From NCBI RefSeq assembly GCF_026212465.1, contig NC_080055.1, positions 24,456,291 through 24,520,290 of the forward strand: a stretch of 64,000 nt of DNA, written 5' to 3'. Of this stretch, positions 25,170 to 36,600 are shown piece after piece. Made by a program: the position numbers and the translations under genes. This stretch comes from Amaranthus tricolor. Its lineage: Eukaryota > Streptophyta > Magnoliopsida > Caryophyllales > Amaranthaceae. A model generated the notes under the pieces. That model ran no database searches, was not told the origin of the DNA, and saw nothing but the letters and a program-made list of their open reading frames with translations. Each line of letters begins with the position of its first letter. The stretch's first letter is position 1.

Positions 25170-25530
25170 CAACCTCATGTGCGATGGTCCTAAAATATAT
25201 GTGATCAATTTTAAGACATATTTAATCATTTTGGCGTGATCACTTTTAAGGGATATGTGATAATTTTTAATTTTTAAGTCCACCACCACCACCATACATA
25301 AGCTTTAAAAGTGATTATATAAGCCTTATAAGTGATCACATATGCTTTAAAAGAGATTACATAAGCTTTATTCATAATCACATAGTAGAATAAATACTAG
25401 CACATAGGCCTTTCAAAGTGAACATATAAACCTTAAAAGTAATCATATATGCCTTAAAAGTGATCATATAAGTCTTACAAAAAAGTTATCACATAAGTTT
25501 TAAAATTGATCACACATGCGAAATAGCATC
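25170..25530. repeat. Array of degenerate units with GTGATCA core, partly inverted
   Basis: Units of about 21-22 bp of the type aaaagtgatcacataagcct occur about a dozen times. At the left (25180-25275) the same words are in the opposite orientation (tgatcacttttaagggatat), so the array can fold back. No gene is seen from 24985 to 25650 otherwise. Confidence 0.6.
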
Positions 25531-25871
25531 CTAATTTTAAATTGTCCTAAACAAGAATTTGCGTATAATTGCCCCTTGGGCAAAATCAAAGAGCAAGGGA
25601 GAGTGAAGAGTGAAAACAAATCATTAATTAACATATTAAACCAACCCTATCTAAAAGCAAATTAAAAAAGTTCCATATGGTCTTCTGCTGCAAAGTTTAG
25701 TATAACAAGCTACGAGTTTGACATGAACAATTTTATCATGCAGGCAATTACATAGAGTAATATAAACAATTTCGAAACGCTGATGCAGACAACATACCCC
25801 AAGCATCATTTTCTTTACTGTGCGGTTTGCTCCATGGCATCCCTCATTAGAATTAAAGAATGACGCGTAAA

Positions 25872-28800
25872 TCACGAACAACAGTTGGACTTCTGGCCCA
25901 CAGGCTGCCCGCGGATTGGTACCGTTGTGGGTTTGGTAGCATTCATTGCCGGCTGACTTGCCACTCTGCATATCGGAAAACATGGACTCTTAGAAAATTT
26001 AAATTTCCCGAAGGAAATTATATTACTCCTAACTTACTAGCTATCAGCAACAAAAACACAGTGAGGCATAAAACAATGACTAAATTCAATAGCAAGGTAT
26101 GAGCAGGCATTCTCCTTTAGAGTGCTTTATAGAACTTACTGCAGATAGTTCTGAAATCATAGTTCAGTGAAAATTGGAAAACATTTTGGGTGAATCCATA
26201 AATATGGCTCTATAGAATACGAGCGGGTGCTTTTCTTATAGAAATAAAAGCTTGTGTAGTTTACAGACATGATGTTTATATAACAATTTAGGACGGAAAG
26301 AACAGGGAGGGATGGGGAAAGAACAGGGAGGGATGGGGAAAGGAGGAAAAGGGAAGGAAGGGAGAGGAAGAAAAATAACATTTCACCTTCCAAGTCTTTC
26401 CACATTAATATGGCTCGATAGATTTGGTTAAAATCCCCTCAAATACCTTCTTCCAAATTGCTCCCCTCCAAATTGGTATCCAAATAAAGAAAATTATATC
26501 CCTCCAAATCCTTCCCCTTCCTTTCCCAGCAATTGCCTCATTTCAAAGTATAACATACATGATCATTATTACTGTTCTATAGGATATGAGCAGGTTTTAT
26601 TCTCATTAAAATACATTTGGATAAGAAAAACTAAACCTTTTTTTGATCTCTGCTGCCATGGTCATGAATGCTTCTTCTACATTTGTTGAATTCTTAGCAC
26701 TTGTTTCCAAGAATGGGATCCCAATCTCATCCGCAAATGCCTTCAGGTGCAATAACCAGAGTAAGCAAAATCTTTGTATCGTTCACTCTCAATTAAACTA
26801 TCATAAGATAGGTAAGTATAACTACTAATACAATAGGAGAAAAAATTTGAGTTCCATTTATCTTATTCAAAAGGGTATACTTCAGCAGGAGGAAAATCTT
26901 GAATGCAATCCCTACTTTCTGATGACCCGTACATGAATAAAAAACCTACCTGGATACAACTTTGTCTTCTCCACTAATAAAAAATTGAGTTCCAGGTGGT
27001 TAACAGAAAGCCCAGAATAGAAACACAAACAATTGGGTACAGCATAGGAGATGTCTCCGGTCATGAATTCCCACATTTGGATGAAGTCGATGTCATAGAT
27101 GATAGAACATATCTGAGATTGACTGGCCACTCTTTCCAGCAAACGTCAAATTAGTATCTAATTTTGGTTTTACACATACCTCCATATTGGGACTTGACTG
27201 ACAAAACATTACAAGACAGCTTCTACTGTGGAAACTGGAAATAGGGGACTAATTCGACATTCATCAACAATCCAATGGAAGAGAAACAGTCACACAAAAG
27301 TCACAGTGAGTAGGACTTTTGTTCTCATCACGCAGGGACTCCATAATTCTCATACAGGATCAATATATAACAAAATCCTCTCTTTGCAAGAAATTTCCAG
27401 CAATCAATTATTTACCAAAGAATCATAAGTTAGAGCAGCAGTCCAAACACCTAAGACCTCTGTCCTGAATGATCAAATGGTAAAACCATAAAACTCAAAA
27501 AGAGCAAGAGATAGACTAGCTTTACCTTTGCGGTTTCATAAGAAACAACCTTGTTGGAGGTTAAATCACATTTGTTTCCGACCAAAATTTTGACAACATT
27601 ATCACTTGCATAGCGATCAATCTCATTCAGCCACTGCTTGACATTTTCAAAGCTTTGTTGATCCGTTACATCATATACAATCTACAGTAGAAGTAACACA
27701 ATAATTCATATGCAGATAATAGTCCTAATTCTTAAAACTAAATGTAAAGAAGATATGTCAACTTACTATAATTCCATGAGCACCACGGTAGTAACTACTT
27801 GTAATAGTTCGGAAACGCTCTTGTCCCGCAGTATCCCACTATTATGGACAAGCCCAAAATCAAAAGCTCGTTCAACAAGCATACAATTAAGATAGCAATT
27901 GCAAAAACCCGACTTACAATTTGAAGCTTGATGCTCTTTCCTTCTTGTTCAACTGTACGAATTTTCTGCAGGAATTTACAGAAACTAAATATCAGAAAAT
28001 TAATAAATAATGCGATTTTCTTGCCCTTAATGACACTCGAAGTCATATAGCTTGTCTGATTGAAGTATAAACCAAGAATGTTGACAAAGAAACAATTTTC
28101 TTTGATATAAGTTATGTTCAATTCTAATAAGGTATGGAAAACATGACCTACACAATGACTCATTTTTGGTCTCTAAACCTTACAAAGTGAAGAACTTTTC
28201 AAGTCCAGTGAAATTTATGATTATGAGATTTCCATAGATATAACTCGTAAAATGTTTTCCCCTTTTTTCTGTTGGCTTTGTTTCCTCCCAAGGAGATGAG
28301 ATATGGCCAATTTGTAAAAATACCAAGTCAAATAACACATTCCTACCTAGTATGGAAAGCAGACAAATGACAGAAGTAATCAAAGGGTAATCGGGGTCTA
28401 CCCTTGTTTAATGTGTGTGGTAAGGGGGGAGAATTAGTGCTTAGCCACATCAAAATTAGAGAATATACTCACAAAATCAACTCCTATAGTGCTGATGTAG
28501 CTTTCAACGTAAGAATCATCCTGCATATGAAAAGCATCAAACCTTCAGACCATCAGTGATCATTAGAGTACATTTGAAAAATGAAACATAAAAAAGGAAC
28601 AAAATTATATCCTTTGTCCAACCAAAAAAAATCAAAATAAAAACCAAACATTTTACCGCAAATCTGAGCAAAAGGCACGATTTTCCAACTCCAGAATCTC
28701 CGATAAGCAAAAGCTTAAAAAGGTAATCACTGCAGCACATACATTTTGCTCAGCTTACAAAATTATCAACATTCTTTCCAATCTATAATCTATCCCGCAT

Positions 28801-29164
28801 AATTACGGAATACCAAAAAATCGACTCATAATTGCATCAATCAATAAGTTCAACTGGATGACTCTTATTCAATCAATTGATTTATACATATACTTCAATA
28901 ACTGAATAAGCTTGGACCGTGACAAATCCAATAACACAAATTCAGCTAGTATTACATAAAATTAAGTCATAATTTCAAAAAATCAAACATAATTATAAAC
29001 ATTATACAATCATAATATTTTGGTACAATTCTCAAAAAGATAAAAGAGAACAAAATAAAAACCCTAATGGCCATTACAGCATAACAATTTCTAGCAAGCA
29101 AAAATTGACGCTAAATCAGAAGTGTGACAAAGGTAAATTAGAGAACTTACTACTCTTGAGCCAT
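25872..29164 (-). CDS. RABD/Rab1-type small GTPase (eight coding exons, 202 aa)
   Basis: Rab1/Ypt1-class GTPase of ER-to-Golgi vesicle transport, membrane-anchored by a geranylgeranylated C-terminus. Exons: 29151-29164, 28657-28729, 28473-28520, 27918-27965, 27767-27838, 27526-27681, 26637-26740, 25872-25965, every junction in phase. Motifs in order: [17 protein letters not shown]-loop GDSGVGKS, switch I/effector STIGVDFKIRT, switch [25 protein letters not shown], and ETSAK. The C-terminus QKSNCCS* keeps the double cysteine with one residue after it. The effector loop and the [10 protein letters not shown] segment fit the RABD (Rab1) subclass rather than RABE. The first coding exon is only 14 nt; its start MAQEY aligns with the family's MNPEY/MSNEY. 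Confidence 0.93.
26290..26530. repeat. Purine/pyrimidine foldback-like insert in RABD intron 7
   Basis: Purine-rich text (gggagggatggggaaaggag; a 21-bp unit, aacagggagggatggggaaag, occurs twice) faces pyrimidine-rich text at about 26495-26530 (cctccaaatccttccccttc). The two arms are roughly complementary, as in a small MITE. It lies wholly within intron 7 (25966-26636). Confidence 0.5.
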
Positions 29165-29534
29165 GGCGAGCAGTAGTGAAAGGTGATCGAAACAATTGAG
29201 TGTGAAACCCTAGTTTGATATGTCAACAGAAGATTATAGGATTTAGATCGATAAAAGAGCAGATAAATTTGGGGAAAAGGCGACAGAGATTTGGGGAAAT
29301 CGTCGATGAATCAACTGCTTGGCACGGCTTCCTTTCCCTTGCCAGCTGTATAACCCGTTCTTATGCCCCACAACTCAATAAAATTGTCACACTTATATGT
29401 GTATGTTTTGTGTATTATTTTAATTTTAAATATTTTTATAAATAATTAAAAATTATAAAAGATTAATATTAATAATTAAAAATATCAACTTACATCATTT
29501 TTAATGCCTACTTATAATATTTTAAGAATATATA
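29165..29534. other. RABD 5' leader and upstream flank
   Basis: Just upstream of the ATG the minus strand has a leader-like sequence (the plus-strand text at about 29205-29218 is gaaaccctagtttg). The rest up to 29534 is AT-rich. No clear TATA box was found. Confidence 0.4.
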
Positions 29535-29873
29535 ATAGGCCGGTCCAATTAGAGATAGTCTCTCACAAGAATTTGTGCTACTAAAAATAGTTTTTTGAAC
29601 CTAATATAGAAAGTGCATCAAAATAAACGCAACAAAAATTGATCATTGTTGTAGATCATGACATTAGGATTATACAATATTTCCATCACAAAATTTTCAC
29701 ACCCAATTCACATGTTCATTCGAGATGTGATAACTCATAATTTCTAGTCATACTTAATAATGACTTATTAGTTGACACATTGACATATATCACTTTCAGT
29801 AACAATTTTAAAACACAAATTCTTACGAGAGACAGTTTGTTGAGAGATCATCTTTAATTAGATCGGCCTATAA
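29535..29873. mobile_element. MITE with about 45-bp terminal inverted repeats
   Basis: The left end ataggccggtccaattagag plus atagtctctcacaagaattt is matched in reverse complement by aaattcttacgagagacagt...gatctaattagatcggccta type sequence ending at about 29873. The ends are flanked by TATA-like text (taata / tataa). Non-coding, Tourist/Harbinger-like in style. A further fragment (gacggtctctcaggagatca) follows at about 29941. Confidence 0.65.
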
Positions 29874-30008
29874 AAGAAGATATAAAGTAAGAGTAGACAT
29901 TAAGCTTTAATGGACTAAACCTGAGAGGCGTCTCTCAGAAAGACGGTCTCTCAGGAGATCAACTGATTTTAAAAAGACAAGTGTATGTGATTATTTGAAC
30001 TCGACTTT

Positions 30009-33000
30009 TACTCAAAATAATTGTTTTTTTTTTGGATAAATGAAAATATCATTAAACCACAAAAAGACAGTACAAGTACCAACAAGGCGTCACTTCACTC
30101 TACACTTGCATCAGTATGAAATCGGGGCACACCTTCTAGGAAGAGTTTCCCCGATTCACTCTTCATATGCACAAGCAAAGCGGGCACCAAGGCACAGAAA
30201 GTTCAATACAATGCAAACAAAACAAAACAAGCCAAAGTAAAGACACTAAGCTAGCCACTTAGTGATTGCTATAGTATCCTTAGAAGTGAACCCTTGAATA
30301 TGCATAGCCACCTCAGTCTTGACTCTGTGCATAGCCTGCTGAGGGGACTGGACATAACCATACCAGATCGTGTCATTACAAGTACACCAAACGATATACA
30401 CAGTATACGCAAGTGCAGCAACCAACAGTTTTTTCCTATATCTTGGTAATTTCCATCGTCGAGGGTGAAGGGAAGCCATATGATTAATCTGGAACCGAAA
30501 CTTCAACCATCGCTATAACTCTGTAATACATTGTTTACTAAAAGTGCACATGAAGAAAAGGTGAGCATGAGATTCAGGTTCACTTCCACAAATTGGACAC
30601 ATAGGATCTGTACTTATCCCTATTTGAAGTAATCTCTCACAAGTCTTTAGCTTGTTTAAAGCCACAAGCCAAAAAACAAATCAAGATCGAGGAATGGAGT
30701 ACCTGTGCCACACCATTGTGTCCCATCTAGCCTTATCTTGAGCTTCCATATGTTTATCATATACAATGTGGATGGAGTATATGTTGTTGAACATCCATTC
30801 CTGCAACTATTCCTTAACCTTGCACAATTTCCTCAAAGTCCAGCTAGCCGTGGGTGTAGGGTTAAAAATCCTCCAATCACCTCCTTTGGTATAGACATTA
30901 TGAATCCACTTCACCCAAAGCGACTCTTTCCTCATAGCAATATGCCAAACCACTTTTCCAACTGCAATCCTATTCCAAAGTTCCAGGTTACGAATGCCCA
31001 GACCATAATATTTCTTTGGCGTGCAGACTCTGGCCCAACTAACATTACCAGGCTTACCAGTATTACTAAGACCAAACCAAAGAAAAGACCTGCAGATGGC
31101 ATTGATGTGATTAATTACTTTCTTCGGAAGCACAAACAATTGGCACCAACATGTAGAAATCCCCATAAGAACTAAATTAATTAGCTGAAGACGAGCTGCA
31201 TAAGATAAATGCTTAGCATGCCATGAGCGAATTCTCCTCGTCAATTTATCAACTAGTTGATCATAGTCCCGAATAGAAAGACGTTTAGACGTTAATGGCA
31301 CACCCAAGTAACAGAATGGGATATTACCCAAAGAAAAGTTAACAATATGTGCAAGTTGTAATTGAATAGAATGATTGACACCAACAATATATATGGCAGA
31401 TTTCGATGAATTAGCTGTCAAACCAGAAGACTGTGAAAACAACTCTATACAAGTAGCCATAACTCTAACAGACCCTGCATCAGCTTTACAGAATAGCATT
31501 AGATCATCAGCAAAGCATATATGAGTCAATCTCGTTGATTTACATCTAGGGTGAAAGGTAAATGATTCAGATTTGCTTGCACTAATGAGAATTCTGGACA
31601 AATATTCTATACCCAACACAAACAAGAGGGGAGACATTGGATCACCCTGTCTAAGCCCTCGACGAGCGTGAAAAGTTTTCAACGGGTGGCCATTGATTAC
31701 CAAAGAGTAACTTGTGGAAGTAATGCATGACATTATAATCTTGATGAAGTGAGTAGGGAAGCGGAGTGCAACAAGCATGTCCTTAATAAACTGTCAATCC
31801 ATCGGGTCATGGGCCTTACGAAGATCAATTTTCAACAGCGCACTAGGAAGACAATGTTTCCTAGAATAATGTTTCACAACGTCTTGACACAACAGCACAT
31901 TGTGGACTATGCTTCTGCCGGCGACAAAAGCCCCCTGAGCTGGATTAATTAAGCTACCCAACACGAGCTTTAATCTAGAGTAGATGAGTTTTGATATGCA
32001 TATGTAAAGGACATAGCCGCAAGATATAGGACGAAAATCCCTAGGATGAGATGGGCAGGCTATCTTAGGAATCAAGGTGACCGTACTAATATTCCAAGCC
32101 TTGATGAGCTTTCCTGCGTGAAAAAATTCTTGAATTGCTTGAACCACATCCTTACCTACCACTGACCAAGATGCTTATTAAACCCATCTAGCCCTAGTGC
32201 TTTGTCATCAAGTATACTCCACACCGCCTCTTTAATCTCTTAGGCAGAGAACGATAAATTCAGGAGGTCCTTTTGCTCTTGGTTAAGGATACACCCCTCC
32301 CTGATAGTCTGTAACTGGATTTGTTTTCTATTTTCAAACTCACAGCATAACAAATCAGAGTAAAAATCATGAAAGGAGCGCTGAATAATGGCAGGGTCAG
32401 TGATAAAAGTATCATTCATAATAAGGAAATTCACACGATTGTGAATGCGTCTCTGATTAATGCTATGATGAAAGATACTTGTATTATCATCTCCATACCT
32501 GAGCAAGGAAATCTTGGCCCGTTGGTGCATAAAGGAATTGTAGTTGTGCTTTTCCTCTTGAAGGGCCCGAGTCAAATCATATTCCTTCTGAGCATAAATC
32601 GGATCTCCAGGGTATTGATGCACTAGGTCCTAAGCTTCTCTAAACCCCGCTTCCAACTTGAGAAGTTTTATCTAGAAAGGCTCAGCATGGTACGCTTGTT
32701 TCAGATCATGCTTGAGGAGCTTAAGCTTCTGTGTAATTTGGAAACTAAAGCAACCTGAGACCTGCATATATCATCTCTTGCGAACCACTTCCAAAAAATC
32801 CGATTTCAGGGACCAAAAGTTGCAAAACTTGAACGGCTTCATACCAGTAGGAGTATTAAAGAACTGCACAAGAATAGGGGAGTGATCAAACTGTCCCTCA
32901 GGAAGGAAAATGGATTGAGCATTAGGAAACTTGTCATCCCACAAATTGTTCCCCAAAGCTCTATCAATCTTGCTGAGTACCCTTTAAGAGCCTGCTTGTT

Positions 33001-33326
33001 TGTTAGTCCAAGTGTAAAACCTCCCAAATATCATGTAAACCACAATTCATCATGCAACCCTTTAGAGGTTGAATTTCACTGTTCATAACTCGATGCTCTA
33101 TTGGTTCATTGAAATTTGCTTTACAGTTAAAGTCACCCAGAACAAGCCAAGGTTTATCAACCACACATGCTATATCAAGACCCCTGAACAACTCCCCCCT
33201 TTCATGCCTGCTGGAGGCACCGTATACAACTGTACAAAGATATATATCCCCAACCACTGGTTTAACCTCAATGTGCATCAGTTGTTTAGAACACATCAAC
33301 ACACTAACGGACATGTACTCAAAATA
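30009..33326 (-). mobile_element. 5'-truncated L1-type LINE with 11-bp target-site duplication
   Basis: The insertion runs about 30020-33315 and reads on the minus strand. It is flanked by direct repeats TACTCAAAATA at 30009-30019 and 33316-33326, and its 3' end carries an A-tail (ten Ts on the plus strand near 30023). Reading 5' to 3': part of an endonuclease (33003-33314; PWLVLGDFNCKANFNEP), linker, reverse transcriptase, and a zinc-knuckle zf-RVT tail (CPICGSEPESHAHLFF type, about 30560-30600). The 5' part of ORF2 and all of ORF1 are missing, which is typical of aborted target-primed reverse transcription. Confidence 0.9.
30246..33314 (-). pseudogene. Broken LINE ORF2 (endonuclease/reverse transcriptase)
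   Basis: The reverse transcriptase core is readable at 30807-31778 (RRGLRQGDPMSPLLFVLGIE, catalytic ICFADDLMLFCK, LGVPLTSKRL) and 31794-32162 (VTLIPKIACPSHPRDFRPIS, GAFVAGRSI, KIDLRKAHDPMD). The two pieces share one frame and are separated by a single stop where the family has a Trp in DLRKAYD...W. Between 32162 and 32240 the frame shifts, and the DDKALGLDGFN...ASWSVVGKDV text shows a short deletion. The linker is at 32240-32623. The gene is dead by several lesions. Confidence 0.85.
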
Positions 33327-33640
33327 TTATTAACCCGAATTTAACATTTATCCATAGGCATTTAATTTTATCAGACTTAAAATTATATGAGATCCGTGTG
33401 GATCTTAAATCCACTAATGACCATCCTCTAACAGCAATATTGTCAAAGTCTTAAAGTCTTAATCACCACACCCCCCAATAAAGGGTCAAAGCTAGTAATG
33501 AATACATATAAAGTACTAATTAAATGCAACTAGAACAAAATGAGTTATCATTCCAACAAAACATTTATCAATCAACATGAAAAATAAGAAATAAATTTCA
33601 ATTAGTTAATTATAAAGTAGCCATGGTAAAACCATGAAAG
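33327..33640. other. Flank between the LINE and EMC2 stop codon
   Basis: AT-rich and without frames of interest. The part next to 33640 should be the EMC2 3' UTR. Confidence 0.5.
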
Positions 33641-36600
33641 TTAAAACAATTTCAAAGTGGACATGAGGATAGGAAGCTTGCTAGGGGCCCTATTCTTGTA
33701 TTCTTTCTCCAAGACTGCTGCAGTGAGAGATCGCAACTCGACACTCTCTTTATCATCCTTATTTCGGCCTTTAGCTAGCTGTCCAATAGCAGCGGTACAC
33801 TGCAGCAATTTCCCGACAATCATAAGCATGTTGTGCGTAGTTATGGACGATAGAAGCTACATGATAACAAGGAATCAGAGGACGGGTTTGTTGAACAAAA
33901 CTCACCAGGCATATACCATAGAGTGCTCTAACGTTTTTGCCTCCGGTAATATCTATAGTAGAAGCGTAGTATTTCTTTGCTGTCTGAAGGTTCTCCAATC
34001 CCCCAAGAGTGTAAAGCACCTATACAGCCGAAGGAAAATAGATTATAGAACAGAAAAGATCACTCATTCTCGGAAAACGTTTGCAAGATCATTCGATGTT
34101 TCTGTATCATAATTCATACAGGACAATGAGAAACTTCTCAAAATGAGTCACAAACGTAATCTAACCTAGGGATTAAGCCGTCACACATAAAACGCCGGAT
34201 AAAATGCAAGGACAGTCGGATCGCCCTCAATTGGTGATCATACGTGTATCTCATTACCAACATTTAATACCAACAACCAAACGAGCCGTTAGATCACACA
34301 TTAAAACTTTCTCCTGAATTACTTCTAGTGACATAAGTTTATCTCGAGGTTTTTGTCACGATTTCTCAAGTAAAATTATACAAAACCTCGACTAAAAGAC
34401 ATTGAAGAGCAGCAGTAGTACTCACATCAGCATACGCAAGGTGATACAAAGGATTTGTGGGCTGAGCTAAGATCAACTCCTCATAACAAAAAGCAGCTTG
34501 CTTATACCTGATAAATATAAAAAAATCAGGAAATAATAAGTTAGTTGGCCAAGCACAAAGAAATATCCAAGAAAAGAAATTTTTGAAGTTCACATGTCTT
34601 ACATCTGCAGGGAGACATAAATTTCTGCAAGTTCCCTCCACGCATCATTATCAGCCATAAATCTAGAAAACAAGATACCATAATAAAAACTTTACGCAAC
34701 AATTTCAGAAGTACAAGTACAATGTTTACATCAAAGGGAAAAGGCAACAGATAAGTATGAATGTTCAAATTTGGTGGTCAAGACTTGTATCTGATACTAC
34801 AATCATACATAAGGAAACTGTAATAGACTGGATACATCGTTATTCCAGACTATTAGTTATAGGCTAAACAATAGCAAGTAGTAAGAAAGTTGAGAGTAGG
34901 TGTAATTGAATATAGGTTTCGAGAGGCTTGTACGCTCCAAAGGATGAGTATGAACTCACTAATTGTCTATACATATATATTTCATGATCTGTTTCTCTAC
35001 TTCCCCTCCTTTTTTATACTACTAGTCTACTACCTAACTCATACTAGAATACTCATAATAACAAGGAAACAATGACTTTAAAAAAATACTACCACGACAA
35101 TCAAAGTTTTAAATAGACTAAGTAACAAGGAAACAATCCATAAGCAATTCTTAAATGCAAGAGCCTTACACTTTAAGATATTTGTTAAGGCATTCAATGG
35201 CTTTAAGAAGATCACCTTCAGCCTTTGCCATAGCCACTCTTCTTTTATGGACGACCTATAGAGAAATAAATTTTTATCAAATACTTTAAAAACAGCATCA
35301 GAGCCAATAATATTTGACTGCTAACTTTCTACTCAACAAAAAAGTTCAATCTCTTGAACAATAACAAAAAACAGAGTGTATTTGACAACCAAACAAATAG
35401 TGAGCCTACTTGATCAAGTGGATTTTCCTCTAGAAGGTTTGAGTAAGTTTTTTCTGCTTCTTCCCAGCAACCCTTTGCTTCAAGTAACATCCCCTGTAAC
35501 CTACCTGTGAAATGATCCAAGTATATAGCATTAAGTAGCCATTTCACCAACCCTAGTCTCAAAGCACCCAATCTGTTATCCAACAAGAACCTCAAAAATC
35601 TATAAAATCTACAAAAAACACAACCTTTGTAAAGCGTTAACGAAAGTTATAAATACAATATAAGGATAAACTATGACATTTTCAGTACTCATAGCATGCT
35701 TTGGGTGTGCCACAAACAAATCAATTGTGAACAATGGAGCCAATAGGGACTGCCAAACTAACAACGCAAAAACAGCACTTGCTAATTGCTTGTTTGAAGG
35801 AAACAAAGCGCTCATATATTTTCCTTGGTATTTTGAACTCCCTTTATCAACTCTAGCAAAAATTACATTCGAAGAAACTCCTTTGTTTGATGCGTAGTTG
35901 ATGGACACATCAGTCTGACTCGTCATAAATTGGACTTGTTAAAAATGTATGAAAAGTATCAATAAAAAAGTATTTTTTTTCATTCCCTATTATGTGTCAA
36001 GGATCACATCTGAGTATCATTATCAACTCAAGGTTGGGATATGAGTAAAAGGCATAGAACGGAACTTCAAGTAGTCCCAGAAACAGAGAATAGAAAACAC
36101 ATACATAAAGGCATACAGCCGGGGAACTTGAATACTTTGAATTCAAGAATTTTTAACTATGGATTCACCTCCATATTAACAAAGAAAATTGAATTGCAGA
36201 ATCCATCCCACGAATTCTCTTTTATTGATGACTAAATTTCTTCACATGTGCAATCTTGACAAGAAGCTGTAAATGTATATGTTATGTATATGTATATGTA
36301 TATGTACACAGATGCAGATACATATAAGAGGAAAAGATAAAAGGTTCAGTATATCACAACTCACCAACCCTTTTGCTCTCAGGGAATTTCTTGGTCAGCA
36401 CATTAATGCAATCCTGCAGAAACATAACATCAGTAGATTTAGGGAGGAACAAGTGGCATTCTATGGTAATTGGACATTTGGACTATTTATATCATAGCAA
36501 GTATCAAATACTAAACACTTAACAAATGAAGTAGGAGATTTGGGGTTCATACCTTGCCTGAAAAAAGTATCCCAATCCAAGTAATACAGTTCAAGAAAGA

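Noticed and set aside
30705..31175. 156-residue plus-strand frame
   Set aside because: Antisense of the LINE reverse transcriptase tail.
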